Below, piece by piece: positions 1-9,477 of a DNA stretch of 64,000 bases. Position 1 is the first letter of the stretch. Each line of letters opens with the position of its first letter. Source of the stretch: an uncultured Phycisphaerales bacterium (GTDB lineage: Bacteria; Planctomycetota; Phycisphaerae; Sedimentisphaerales; Anaerobacaceae); the NCBI GenBank assembly GCA_937927975.1, contig CALEZT010000088.1, positions 62,001-126,000 of the forward strand, read 5' to 3'. The notes under the pieces were generated by a model that saw only the letters and a list, made by a program, of their open reading frames with translations, did no database searches and had not been told where the DNA came from. Both the position numbers and the translations under genes were made by a program.

Positions 1-3000
1 GTCCTGGCCGACTGGTCCCGGTAGTAGAGCCGATTCTCCCTGCGGGCCATCACGTCGATCATCTCCTGGAACAGTTCGGGACGGTCAACCGTCTCGGCAG
101 CGACCGCGGTCCGCTCCGCGGGACGCGACCGATGGACCCTGGCCGGCGCGACGCGCCGCTTGGCAGCGACGCTCCGCACCGCGCGAAGACTCGACGGTTC
201 CAGGATTTCGCGGTAGATCTTCAAGACCTTCTCGCTGCCTTTGTCGATGCTGAAGCGATTTCGGAACTCCACGACGTTCTGCTTCAGCGACGCGAGGTCC
301 GCAGCGTTCAAGATGCGAGGCAAATCCTCCAGGTCGCGGTCCTGCAGGACGATTCCGAGCTTGTATCGCTCGACCAGTCCCGCCATGTAGTGATTGTCGC
401 TGTCGATCACGACAGGCAGGCCCGCCCGCAGGTAGCTCAGAAACTTGTAGGCCATGAAGTAGTTGTAGTCCGCGCCGTCCATGTCCTTGGGACGCAGCAG
501 AGTCGTTCCGTAGTCGTACTCGGAGATCTTCCTGACGAACACCTCCAAGGGCAGCGGCGCGCAGGAATGGATGTTCACGAGGCCGTGCCTGCGAATCACT
601 TCCTTGAGCGAGTCGTTCTCGCCGGCGGCGCCGGCGTACGGATTGTTGTAGATGTACAGGTGCAGATTCTCCCGCGCGAAGTGCGGCGCCACGGTCATGA
701 ACGCGCGGTAGTACAGATCGTCGGGATTCGTCGAGGCCAGCATGCAGCCGCCGTACACCAGGCGGATCAAGCCGTCGCTCGACGAGGGCCCGCTGTAGAC
801 CGGCTCCTGAAGATACTCGGTCACCGATACGATGGAAGCCTGGCTGTCGTACTTTTCCGCCAGCCTTGTCGAGATTTCCTCGGAACACAGATGAATGGCG
901 TGATCGTAGCTCCTGACGAAATGCTCCTCGGCGCCGCGGACTTGCGAGGCGGTGCTGTGCGTCTTGGAGAAATAGGCGTCGGACAGGAAGCCGAGGACCT
1001 CATAGAAGTCAATGACCGTCCGCCTGCGGTCGGGAATGTAGGGCGACAGGGGCAACGCCTGAATCCCCCACCCCACGTTCAGGTGCACGAGCGAGGGCTC
1101 CACGATCTGGAAGATCAGAGGCCACAGGTAGAAACACGGCTCGACGATCGTTTCGTCGAATCCTCTGTCGATCAAAGGCCTGGGCGAAAGGCCGATGCTC
1201 CGCAGCCGCTCGTCCCGTCGACGAACCGCCGCGGCCATGATGCCGACCGTATGAATCTCGCGGTACAGGGGATACAGAACAACATCGTGGCCGTCCAGAC
1301 GCCTGCGAGTCTCCCGAACCGGATCGAACCGCCCCAGATCGATGAACTTCTCACGATAGTCGTTCGTCAGACAGCCCCGCGCTGCCTGGGCCGGCGTTCG
1401 GCCGGAGACGCTGAAAATCGGAACTCCGACCTCCCCAGCCCGCCCGGCGGAATAAACCGGGTACTGGCCGAAGATTCGAGAGTCCAGTTTCGCCAGCAGA
1501 TCGTCCTCGACGACGAATCCCCTGAGATCCCGCGGCCCGGATTGCTTGAGCATCTGTGCCGTTGCATGCAGGCTCAGCACATCGTCGAGGTACAGCACGC
1601 ATGGCTGACCTCCCATTTCGGCCAGCATCTCGCCGGCCCGCTGCGCCATGCGATCGACATGATACAGACAAGACCAGTCGGCCTGCTTCCGCCGCACATA
1701 TTCTCTGTCCAGCGACGGTCCGGCCCGTTCGATCCGGGCCTCCAGATAGCGCGTGTACTCCTGCTCGGAGAGGTACTGCCGGCCCTCCAAAGACAGCGTC
1801 GCCTCATCGGAGGAGATGGATACAGAAGCCGGCACGCGACGGACAGCCTGCGGCTTGTTCGGAACGCTCACTGTGAGACGACGCCTGGCCGCCTTTTCTC
1901 CAAGTATTCGATCGTACAGGGCCGACACCTTCGCGCCCCCCCGATTGACCGCCCAGGAAGAGCGGAATCGCACCACGTTCTTCTTGAGTTGGCCGATATC
2001 CTGACGATTCAGAAGGTCAGGCATCCGATCGCAGTCGTCGTATCCATAGACCACGCCGAGACCATGATCGCGAACCAGATCGGCGATGAACGTCTGGTCC
2101 TCCGGGACCACGATGGGCAGACCGGCGCGAAGATAGGTGATGAACTTCGAGGGAAGGACATAGCCGTAGCTCGTGGGTCGGACCCCCTCGGGAGTGGGCA
2201 TGCACATGCCGAAATCATACCGCGTGATCTCCCGAACAAAATCGTTCTCAGCCAGAGGCATGCAGGCGTGAATGTTGTTGCGTCCCGTCTGTCGAATCAG
2301 TTCCTCGACCCCCTTGGGCGCGCCGAACCCATAGAGATAAGGAGACGGATAGAGGTACAGATGGAGGTTCCCGCCGCAGTAGTACTTCACCATCTGGAAG
2401 AAGTTCCTGTAATGCGGGTCCTCGGGCCCCGCTCCCTCCTGCACCAGCAGACCGCCATAGACGAGTCGGACGATTCCATCCCCCCTGGCGGGCTGGGACT
2501 CGTAGAGCGGCTCCCGCAGGTACTCGGTCACCGAGACAATCTCTTTTCCCGGATAAACCGCGGCGAGCGAATCGGAGACCGTTTCGCTGCAGCGGTGGAC
2601 GAATCCATGAAACCGCTCGAAGAGCGTCTTCTCCGAAGATCGCGTCAGAGCCAGAGGTTCCGAATGATGGCCATCCAGCGCATCGTCTCGAACGAAGGTC
2701 AACAGATCGTAGAAATCGATGATCGCATCTTCCGGGACAAAAGGAGCGAACGGAAGTCCCTGCGTCCCCCATCCGACGTTCACGTGAAACACATCCGGCG
2801 CCAGCGATCGGAACACCAGCGGCCACAGATAGAAGAAGGGCTGCTCGATCACCGCGTCAAACTCTTTCGAGTCTGAACCTTGCGCCGAATTCACCAGCAG
2901 CACGGTGGCGAAATCCGCGTTCTTGCGGATCTCTTCCGAGAGAGCCGCCAGAGTCTGGACTTTTCGATAGTCCACGTACAAGACCGTCCGACGACCCTCC

Positions 3001-3494
3001 ACTTTGCGGCGGGTCTCCTGCGGAATCGAGAGTCGGGATTCATCGATGAAACGAGTCAGGAAGTCGTTGCCCAGGTCCCGTCCGTTGTCCCGGAACGGCC
3101 GATCGTCTGAGAGAGTGACCACGACCGCGCCCTCGGGGTCGCGCCAGTCGCTTGCTCGGCAAACCGAAAACGGCGAGAACCACTCGGGCTTGAGATCGCC
3201 CCAAAGCGAGTCCGCCGCCAGGAAGCCTCGAAACAGGCGGGCATCGAATCGATGGCGTTGCGCGAGGGTTCGAAGACACTCGAGATCCGACGGCCCTTGA
3301 AGGTACAGCCAAGTCGGGCGGTCCCGCTCGGAAGTCAGCAGTTCTGCCGCCCGCTCGACCAGCCGGTGGCTGCCGTATTGCTGACGCCACGCTTCGAACC
3401 TCTTGACGACATGTTCCCGGGCCAAAGCATCGGGAAGTGCACCGATGTGCTCCTCCAGGAAGGCTCTGTAACTGGCATCCGACAAGAAACTCAT
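1..3494 (-). CDS. Tandem-duplicated glycosyltransferase-like protein (3' end outside window)
   Basis: One reading frame stays open from the ATG at 3494 to the window edge, at least 1164 codons. An AAAGGTG ribosome site precedes the start. The protein is an internal duplication of about 570 residues: N-terminal FLSDASYRAFLEEH resembles YLSEQEYTRYLEAR near residue 575. FFYLWPLVF with HVNVGWGTQGLP is matched by CFYLWPLIF with HLNVGWGIQALP. VSVTEYLREP with RLVYGG near residue 318 recurs as VSVTEYLQEP with RLVYGG near 890. In each unit the second half (LHLYLYP, then YLRAGLPIVV) reads like the C-terminal donor-binding half of a GT-B glycosyltransferase. The gene is last in the visible glycan run, 20 nt after the HemN-like gene. 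Family membership is inferred from fold-like motifs. The tandem duplication is directly visible. Confidence 0.8.
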   Translation of the reverse strand, partial: MSFLSDASYRAFLEEHIGALPDALAREHVVKRFEAWRQQYGSHRLVERAAELLTSERDRPTWLYLQGPSDLECLRTLAQRHRFDARLFRGFLAADSLWGDLKPEWFSPFSVCRASDWRDPEGAVVVTLSDDRPFRDNGRDLGNDFLTRFIDESRLSIPQETRRKVEGRRTVLYVDYRKVQTLAALSEEIRKNADFATVLLVNSAQGSDSKEFDAVIEQPFFYLWPLVFRSLAPDVFHVNVGWGTQGLPFAPFVPEDAIIDFYDLLTFVRDDALDGHHSEPLALTRSSEKTLFERFHGFVHRCSETVSDSLAAVYPGKEIVSVTEYLREPLYESQPARGDGIVRLVYGGLLVQEGAGPEDPHYRNFFQMVKYYCGGNLHLYLYPSPYLYGFGAPKGVEELIRQTGRNNIHACMPLAENDFVREITRYDFGMCMPTPEGVRPTSYGYVLPSKFITYLRAGLPIVVPEDQTFIADLVRDHGLGVVYGYDDCDRMPDLLNRQDIGQLKKNVVRFRSSWAVNRGGAKVSALYDRILGEKAARRRLTVSVPNKPQAVRRVPASVSISSDEATLSLEGRQYLSEQEYTRYLEARIERAGPSLDREYVRRKQADWSCLYHVDRMAQRAGEMLAEMGGQPCVLYLDDVLSLHATAQMLKQSGPRDLRGFVVEDDLLAKLDSRIFGQYPVYSAGRAGEVGVPIFSVSGRTPAQAARGCLTNDYREKFIDLGRFDPVRETRRRLDGHDVVLYPLYREIHTVGIMAAAVRRRDERLRSIGLSPRPLIDRGFDETIVEPCFYLWPLIFQIVEPSLVHLNVGWGIQALPLSPYIPDRRRTVIDFYEVLGFLSDAYFSKTHSTASQVRGAEEHFVRSYDHAIHLCSEEISTRLAEKYDSQASIVSVTEYLQEPVYSGPSSSDGLIRLVYGGCMLASTNPDDLYYRAFMTVAPHFARENLHLYIYNNPYAGAAGENDSLKEVIRRHGLVNIHSCAPLPLEVFVRKISEYDYGTTLLRPKDMDGADYNYFMAYKFLSYLRAGLPVVIDSDNHYMAGLVERYKLGIVLQDRDLEDLPRILNAADLASLKQNVVEFRNRFSIDKGSEKVLKIYREILEPSSLRAVRSVAAKRRVAPARVHRSRPAERTAVAAETVDRPELFQEMIDVMARRENRLYYRDQSAR

Positions 3495-3514
3495 GCGTTT
3501 CACCTTTCAGCCCG

Positions 3515-4930
3515 TCACGGGCCAGAGATCCGGTACACCTTGTTGCCCGAGAGGAACAGGTCGAACACCTTGGCCAGATTCCGCACGAATCCCTTGCCAA
3601 GATCCGTCACGAACAGGCCGTCGTCGCGCATCTGGACAAGTCCGCGATCTGCGAAGGGTTCCATGGCATCCAATTCCCTGCGAAAATGCGTCCTGAAATC
3701 GACGCCGTGGGCTGCTCTGACGTCCTCGTAGGAGACCGAGGCCGAGCACAGAATCGATCCGATCACATCTCTGCGAAGGCGGTCCTCGCTCGTGAGACGG
3801 TATCCCCTGTGCGCAGGGAACTGCCCCCGTTCGATCTGGTGCGTGTACTCGTCCAGAGAATACACGTTCTGGAAGTAGTGGCCCTCCAGTTGAAACGTGC
3901 ACGTCGGGCCGGCGCCCAGGATGTTATTCTTGCGATCGGGGGCAAAGCCGTTGAACGTCCGTCCGAGCGTCCCTCTTCGCTTGGCTTTGGCCAGCTCGTC
4001 GCAGGGCTTGGCGAAGTTGTCGATCCCGACGTGCTCCCACCCCGCCTCCGTCATGGCGTCCACGGTCTCGAAGAACAGCCACGCCAGGTCGGCGCCCTGA
4101 GGACGGGAGTATTTCTCCAGGAGCCTTTGATGTTTCCGTTGCTCCGGCACGTGCGCGTACTTGAGCAACGCCACGCGGTCCGGGGAAAGCTCGATCACCT
4201 GCTCGATGGTTCTGTGGAACGAGTCTCTCGTCTGCAATGGCAATCCGTAGAGAATGTCGAAATTGATGCTCTTGAAGCGACGACGCAACTCCGGCGTGAG
4301 CATCGCCTGGATTTCGTCGAGAGAATGCACCCGGTTGATGGCCTGTTGGACCGCTGGGTTGAGATCCTGGATTCCGAACGACAGCCGGTTCACGCCGGCG
4401 CGGTGGAAGGCGTCGAACTTCTCGCGGCTTGCGGTGCGGGGGTCCACTTCCACCGTGAACTCCTCGATCCGGTCTGTCCCCACGTGCGACTGGATCCTCT
4501 CCGCGAGGGCAAGGAACTCCTGTGGCTCCATGAAAGAAGGCGACCCGCCGCCGATGTGGACCGACTTGATCGTCTCGATCAGAAGGGTCCTGTCCAGACG
4601 AGCGAACAGAAGATCGAGATTCCTGTGCAGGGATTGGAGATAGCTGCGAATCCCTTCCCGGTCCGAGCTGATCGTCGCGTTGCAGATGCAGTAGTGACAG
4701 AGCCTCGGACAGAAAGGGAAGTGGACGTACAGAATCGTCGGCCAGGACGGGCCCTCCGACTGGGAAATGGCCCGGTCGAACTCCTCCCGTCCGCAGGTCT
4801 GCGTCCACTCCGACAGGGTCGGATAGCTCGTGTAGTAAGGTCCCGGCTCATGGAACAGACGGATGAGGCCTTCATCGAGAGCCTGCGTGAATCGAAACGC
4901 GGTCCTTGTTGGCGAAATCGTCATGGTCAT
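3515..4930 (-). CDS. HemN-like radical SAM protein
   Basis: 471 aa. Resembles oxygen-independent coproporphyrinogen III oxidase (HemN): FPFCPRLCHYCICN gives the CX3CX2CXC cluster motif (C74, C78, C81, C83), followed by GGGSPSF where HemN has GGGTPT, and by GIDNFAKPCDELAKA, the HemN-type GMDHFA region. The start at 4930 was chosen because it forms an ATGA overlap with the upstream radical-SAM gene. A longer frame to 4996 exists but would overlap that gene by 70 nt. HemN removes two propionate carboxyls from coproporphyrinogen using SAM. No other heme gene lies nearby and every neighbour is a glycan gene. It may be a relocated heme enzyme or a HemN paralogue with another substrate. The radical-SAM call is secure; the substrate is not. 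Confidence 0.85.
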   Translation of the reverse strand: MTMTISPTRTAFRFTQALDEGLIRLFHEPGPYYTSYPTLSEWTQTCGREEFDRAISQSEGPSWPTILYVHFPFCPRLCHYCICNATISSDREGIRSYLQSLHRNLDLLFARLDRTLLIETIKSVHIGGGSPSFMEPQEFLALAERIQSHVGTDRIEEFTVEVDPRTASREKFDAFHRAGVNRLSFGIQDLNPAVQQAINRVHSLDEIQAMLTPELRRRFKSINFDILYGLPLQTRDSFHRTIEQVIELSPDRVALLKYAHVPEQRKHQRLLEKYSRPQGADLAWLFFETVDAMTEAGWEHVGIDNFAKPCDELAKAKRRGTLGRTFNGFAPDRKNNILGAGPTCTFQLEGHYFQNVYSLDEYTHQIERGQFPAHRGYRLTSEDRLRRDVIGSILCSASVSYEDVRAAHGVDFRTHFRRELDAMEPFADRGLVQMRDDGLFVTDLGKGFVRNLAKVFDLFLSGNKVYRISGP

Positions 4931-6792
4931 CGTGGAAACCGTCCCGTCCGAAGATGGTCCGGAGACAATCCGAACCGGGTGAATAGATCGTTCCAATATG
5001 GCGAGGAGGCCAGACGCCCTTCGAGCCGTTCCACCAGTTTCGCATCCGTCCGGCCGTGGAGTCTGTGTCGCAGATATCCGTAGAAGTACATGGGAAACGG
5101 ATCGTCCGGGGCAATCGCTTCGGTGATATAGCGAAGGTACATCGACAATTGCCCGAGCTTCTCCCGGCTGTCCAGGGAGAAGAGCCTCTGAAAATTCAGA
5201 TGGAAGTTCATGTACAGCCAGATGGATTCGTGCAACGCTTTAGGCGGCACCGCGTCCAGATTCGCCCCTGCGAAAGGATCGATGCAAGGGGAGGCAAACG
5301 CCTTTTTCATGACGTGCTCCCGCCGCTTTCCAAAAGGCCCGCTGTTGAATCGAATCTCCTTTGTGTCGGTCGTTTCGGCCAATCCCTGTTTGACCATCAG
5401 ATCGAAGATGGGCGTATTGGGCAGCGGCTGCAAGATGGTGATGTTGTACCAGTCCAGGCCCATCTGCACCGCCAGATTGAAGGTGTCCAGAATCATTCGA
5501 TAGGTTTCCTCGGGAAAACCGACCATGAGAAAACCGCGAGTGTTGATCTGCTCGAACTTCTTGAACACCGCTGCGGCCCGGAGATAGTTCTCTATGCTGC
5601 TGGGCTTGCGGACACTCTTGAGGATCTCCGGATTGCCCGACTCGATGCCGACGTTGAGCCCGATGCAACCGCTCTCAGCCGCGGCTGCGATCAGGTCCTC
5701 CGTGCAGGAGGCGGCCACCACCCCGTTGGTGCAGTCCCAGGTCAGCCCCACGTTCCTGCGGACCATTTCGTTGAACAGACGGATGGCCCGCGTCGAATCG
5801 AAGAACAGATCGTCGTCGAGCCACATGAAATGCTCCACACCCCGCTCCCGCAGCGAGAGCATCTCCTCGATGAGAACGTCGATGGATTTGTGACGCACCC
5901 CTTTGCCGTTGAAGTTCCGAACGCTGCAATACGTGCAGTTGCCCCGGCATCCGCGGTTCGAGAGCACGGTGGCCACGCGGACGGATTGCCCTTTGAGACT
6001 GAAAAACGAGCCGATCGCTCCGCATTGCGACAGCTCCTCGATGTTCAGCAGATCGTGGGCCGGAACGATGTTCAAGTCTTCCTCCGACGGCGTGATCTTC
6101 CCGGTGAAATGAATCCGGGAGGAACCGGTATTGCTGTACGCCTGATAGAGAGCGGCGCCTGGGACCTGGCCGTTCACGGCCTGGACGAAACAGCCGAACG
6201 CCCGCTCTGCCTCGTAGAAGAAGAACAGGTCCACCATCGAGTACTCGTCGATGATCGCCTCGAACTCTTCCCGGCTCATGAAGCAGTTCGTGATGTGCAC
6301 GCCGCCGAGGGACAGGGGCACGTCGGGCGCCAGTCGCTCGATCTCCTGTGCAACCTCCACCGTCGAACGATGGGTCTGCGTGAACATGCAGGTCAAGCCG
6401 ACAAGGTCGGGCTCGAATCGTTCGAGCCCTTGGGACAGAGCATTCGTCCAGATTCTCCGGAAGTCGAACTCCTCCTTCGAGTCGTTCCGCCGACAAGCCT
6501 TGAGGACCTCGTGGTGGAGGTTGAGAATCTGCACCTCGATCCCATCCCGACGAAGATGGCTGGCGATCACCCCAACTCCATAGGCGGGATGATTCCAGTA
6601 CCGGCCGCGACGGGCGGTGGCGTAATCGAACATCGTCTCGTCCCCCTCCGGCGGGACCACGAAAAGGACCTTGCGAACGCATCTCGCAGGAAACAGCTCG
6701 GAGAGTCGCTCCTGGATCAACTCCTCGAAGCGGCTGTCGCCCAAAGCCACCGCAACCTCCTGCGTCCCTGGAACACTCTTCTCTTTGAGCAT
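4927..6792 (-). CDS. B12-binding-domain radical SAM protein, paralogue 1
   Basis: 621 aa. Residues 35-200 look like a cobalamin-binding Rossmann domain (KVLFVVPPEG, then DLVGLTCMFTQTHRS and LSLGGVHITN). A radical-SAM domain follows with GCRGNCTYC (C282, C286, C289), then WLDDDLFF and the SAM-contacting GIESGNPEILKSVRKP. Such class B enzymes do methyl transfer or rearrangements at unactivated carbons. Start ATG at 6792 is preceded by AGGAAGGAACC. It lies 2 nt after a paralogue of the same architecture (6795-8690). Substrate unknown; methylation or rearrangement of a sugar is inferred from the cluster. Confidence 0.85.
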   Translation of the reverse strand: MLKEKSVPGTQEVAVALGDSRFEELIQERLSELFPARCVRKVLFVVPPEGDETMFDYATARRGRYWNHPAYGVGVIASHLRRDGIEVQILNLHHEVLKACRRNDSKEEFDFRRIWTNALSQGLERFEPDLVGLTCMFTQTHRSTVEVAQEIERLAPDVPLSLGGVHITNCFMSREEFEAIIDEYSMVDLFFFYEAERAFGCFVQAVNGQVPGAALYQAYSNTGSSRIHFTGKITPSEEDLNIVPAHDLLNIEELSQCGAIGSFFSLKGQSVRVATVLSNRGCRGNCTYCSVRNFNGKGVRHKSIDVLIEEMLSLRERGVEHFMWLDDDLFFDSTRAIRLFNEMVRRNVGLTWDCTNGVVAASCTEDLIAAAAESGCIGLNVGIESGNPEILKSVRKPSSIENYLRAAAVFKKFEQINTRGFLMVGFPEETYRMILDTFNLAVQMGLDWYNITILQPLPNTPIFDLMVKQGLAETTDTKEIRFNSGPFGKRREHVMKKAFASPCIDPFAGANLDAVPPKALHESIWLYMNFHLNFQRLFSLDSREKLGQLSMYLRYITEAIAPDDPFPMYFYGYLRHRLHGRTDAKLVERLEGRLASSPYWNDLFTRFGLSPDHLRTGRFPR

Positions 6793-6794
6793 GA

Positions 6795-8690
6795 TCAATG
6801 GTTCCTTCCTGGATCGCAAGCCCGATTGACGTCCGCCATCGAGGAGGCACAGGCGTTCCAGATGCCCTCCAAACCGTCGAAGACCTGGCTCGCAGAATGG
6901 GGGTTCGCCTCCAGCAAAGTGTCGAGTCCAAACCTTGCGAATCGGTACTGCCAGTTCGACGAACCTTCCACGATGGTCCTGGCGTCTTCGAGCAACGTGC
7001 GACCACACGCGGGAAGACCCATCAGGACTCGGCCCAACCCTGCGAACAGGAGCATGTAGGGGTTCTTCGGGTAGGCCACGCGGACCGCGTCCAGCCAGGC
7101 GACAAATTTCTCGGGCCGGCCGCCGGGTTTCAGGTTCTTGTTTCCGACGTAGTTGCCCAGGAGATTGAACGTCAGCCAGATGTTCTTCACCATCGCTCGC
7201 GAAGGGACGACGTCGCCTGAGATCGAGAAGACGTCCGGCCCCAGCGGCAGGCTGCGGTCGTCCTGGATCTCGCGGTTGGGACTGTCCTTGCCGGGGATAA
7301 AGTCCGTGGCCCCGACGCCGTCGGTCTTGAGGTTCTCTGCGACCGCGGTCGGTTTGCTCGTGAACTGAAAGACCGTGAACGAGGACCAGTCCAGGTTCAG
7401 CCGGACCGAGAAGGCGAAGGTCTCCAGCATCTGGGCGAACGTTTCTTCCCCGAACAGGCCGATGATGTAGTTGCCGCCGACGAACAGCTCGGGATAGTCC
7501 TGGAGCATGTCCGCGACGTTGGCGAACGACTCGAGCGAACCGGGCTTTCGAATCCGCCGGAGCATCCGGGCGTTGCCCGACTCGACGCCGATCTTGAAAC
7601 CCAGGCAGCCGGAGTCTCGCATCAGGTCGAGCAGTTCCCGCGTGATCGAATGGGTCATCAGGCCGTTGTTGGCGGCCCAAGTGATGCCATACTGCCTGCG
7701 CAGATCGCCGAGAGCCCGCAGGAGCCTCGTCACCGCGGCCCGGTCGGCAAGAAGATCGTCGTCGAGCACTTCGAAGTGCCGCACGGATCGCCGTTCGACA
7801 AGATATCGCACTTCTTCGATCAGTTCCTCCACCGGATGGGTGCGAGTCCCCTTGCCCATGAACGGACGGACCCCGCAGAATTTGCAGTTGCCTCGGCAAC
7901 CCCGGCTCAGCTGGAAGACGCCGTAGACTGTGTCCTGACCGGCCATGCGGGAATACGGATTGAGGCTCCCGACACGACAGTACTGTTCCACGTCCACTGC
8001 CGAATAGGAATCGACCAGGTTTCCCCTGAGTTCAACGCTGGCGCATTTGCCGGCCGTCCTCAGCACCCGGCCCTCCGCAAGGAACGAGATGCCCGAAACC
8101 GGATCAGACGCATCGCATCGATCCTCGTAAGCATCCAGCAGATAGTTGAGTCGGTCCTCGCCCTCCCCTTCGACCGCGAAGTGGCACAGACCCTCCTTGA
8201 GGTATCGGTCCATCTCGTTGGTCGCGGTCGGCCCGCCGATCAGGACCATCTGTTCGCCTCGCGCCGTCACGTGCCGCAGGATCGCGGTCAGAGGATGATT
8301 CGTCGCGAACAGATCGGTGTACACGGTCAGGCAGGTCACGCCGACCAGGTTCGGATGGAACGTATCGAGCTGTTCATCCAGCGCATCGAGCCATCTCTCA
8401 GGATCGAAACTCCCCTGCGTAGCGATCCGTTGGAGCGTGTGCAGATTCAGATCGAGGATACGGACTTCGATGTCCCGGCCGGACAGAGATTCAGCCAATC
8501 GCTGAAGCCCCGTGGGCGGATAGGCGTAGTAGCCGCGATTGCGAATGACCTCGGGATTGATCGTATCGAAGAGGAACTGCGGCGCCTGGACCAGGAGCAG
8601 CCGCCGGCCCGGGCCGAACCGCTCCCGAAGCGACGCGGCGTACGTTCGCAGAGCTTCATTCGCATTCAGGATGTCTTGTGGCTCGGTCAT
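6795..8690 (-). CDS. B12-binding-domain radical SAM protein, paralogue 2
   Basis: 631 aa. N-terminal cobalamin-binding-like domain (LLLVQAPQFLF, LVGVTCLTVYTD, VLIGGPTAT), then a radical-SAM domain with GCRGNCKFC (C265, C269, C272), VLDDDLLADR and GVESGNARMLRRIRKPGS. The motif order and spacing match the downstream neighbour closely, so the two arose by duplication. The C-terminal 150 residues (after GRPEKFVAWLD) are a helical region of unknown role. The start ATG at 8690 has only a weak ribosome site and lies 6 nt past the SDR stop. Two adjacent paralogues suggest consecutive or alternative steps on related substrates. Confidence 0.85.
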   Translation of the reverse strand: MTEPQDILNANEALRTYAASLRERFGPGRRLLLVQAPQFLFDTINPEVIRNRGYYAYPPTGLQRLAESLSGRDIEVRILDLNLHTLQRIATQGSFDPERWLDALDEQLDTFHPNLVGVTCLTVYTDLFATNHPLTAILRHVTARGEQMVLIGGPTATNEMDRYLKEGLCHFAVEGEGEDRLNYLLDAYEDRCDASDPVSGISFLAEGRVLRTAGKCASVELRGNLVDSYSAVDVEQYCRVGSLNPYSRMAGQDTVYGVFQLSRGCRGNCKFCGVRPFMGKGTRTHPVEELIEEVRYLVERRSVRHFEVLDDDLLADRAAVTRLLRALGDLRRQYGITWAANNGLMTHSITRELLDLMRDSGCLGFKIGVESGNARMLRRIRKPGSLESFANVADMLQDYPELFVGGNYIIGLFGEETFAQMLETFAFSVRLNLDWSSFTVFQFTSKPTAVAENLKTDGVGATDFIPGKDSPNREIQDDRSLPLGPDVFSISGDVVPSRAMVKNIWLTFNLLGNYVGNKNLKPGGRPEKFVAWLDAVRVAYPKNPYMLLFAGLGRVLMGLPACGRTLLEDARTIVEGSSNWQYRFARFGLDTLLEANPHSASQVFDGLEGIWNACASSMADVNRACDPGRNH

Positions 8691-8696
8691 ATCGAT

Positions 8697-9467
8697 TCAC
8701 GCAACCGCGTAGGTCTTCCCTTCCCCGGCGTCGATGGGCACCAGGCACCCGCCCATCATCCCGGCCGCATCGGAACAGAGAAAAGCGATCAAAGGCACGA
8801 GTTCCTCGGCGTCGGCCAGCCGGCCCCGCGGCAGCCGCTCGGCGATGAACCGCTCGACCACTTCGGGTTTGTCGGCCTTGAGCCTCTGCCACGAATTGCC
8901 GGGAGCATTAAAACCGCCGGGCAGAATCCCGGTGACCACGACGCCGTGGGTGGCCAGGTGATTGCCCAGGCTTCGCACGTAGGCGGCCAGTCCCGCCTTG
9001 GCGGTGTTGTACCCCACGGAGGCCACGGCATCCGTGGAAGCGACCGAGCCCACGTGCACCAGATTGCCCTTGCCCCGCTCCATCATGGCCGGGGCCACGA
9101 GCCGGTTGATTTCGGCCGCCGCCGCCACGTTGAGGGAGAACAGCTTCAGCATATCGCTGGCGGAGATCAGCGGCTCCCGAAGTCCAAGCCCGCCTCCGGC
9201 CACATGAAGCACCGTGTCAATCTGACCCAGGAACGCTGTCGCTTCACGCACCGCTTCTTCCAACGCCGCTCCATCTGTCACGTCAACGGCGACGGCCAGG
9301 TGATCCACCGCATTATCGCAGGAGCCCCGCACCTCCTCCAGCGTCTCTTTCGACCGGGCCATTAGAACCAGCCGGGCTCCTTGCTCCGCGAACGCCCGGG
9401 CGCAGACGGACCCCAGACCTCGGGAAGCCCCGGTGATCAGAATCCTCTTGCCCTGCAGCGAGAACAT
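8697..9467 (-). CDS. Short-chain dehydrogenase/reductase (SDR)
   Basis: 256 aa classical SDR. TGASRGLG is the NAD(P)-binding glycine motif near residue 12, HVAGGG stands where NNAG is usual, and YNTAKAG carries the catalytic Tyr-x-x-x-Lys. ATG at 9467 was chosen because GAGGTGA lies 8 nt upstream; a GTG three codons earlier has no ribosome site. It follows the SPASM-type radical-SAM gene with a gap of about 10 nt. It probably oxidises or reduces a sugar hydroxyl/keto group in this cluster, possibly a keto product of the thiamine-diphosphate enzyme encoded upstream. That link is inference. Confidence 0.85.
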   Translation of the reverse strand: MFSLQGKRILITGASRGLGSVCARAFAEQGARLVLMARSKETLEEVRGSCDNAVDHLAVAVDVTDGAALEEAVREATAFLGQIDTVLHVAGGGLGLREPLISASDMLKLFSLNVAAAAEINRLVAPAMMERGKGNLVHVGSVASTDAVASVGYNTAKAGLAAYVRSLGNHLATHGVVVTGILPGGFNAPGNSWQRLKADKPEVVERFIAERLPRGRLADAEELVPLIAFLCSDAAGMMGGCLVPIDAGEGKTYAVA

Positions 9468-9477
9468 CGACTTCACC

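Noticed and set aside
132..2876. Long plus-strand open frame opposite the duplicated glycosyltransferase gene
   Set aside because: Its protein is His/Gln/Arg-rich with no recognisable domain. The minus-strand frame is continuous, has a ribosome site and contains clear repeats.
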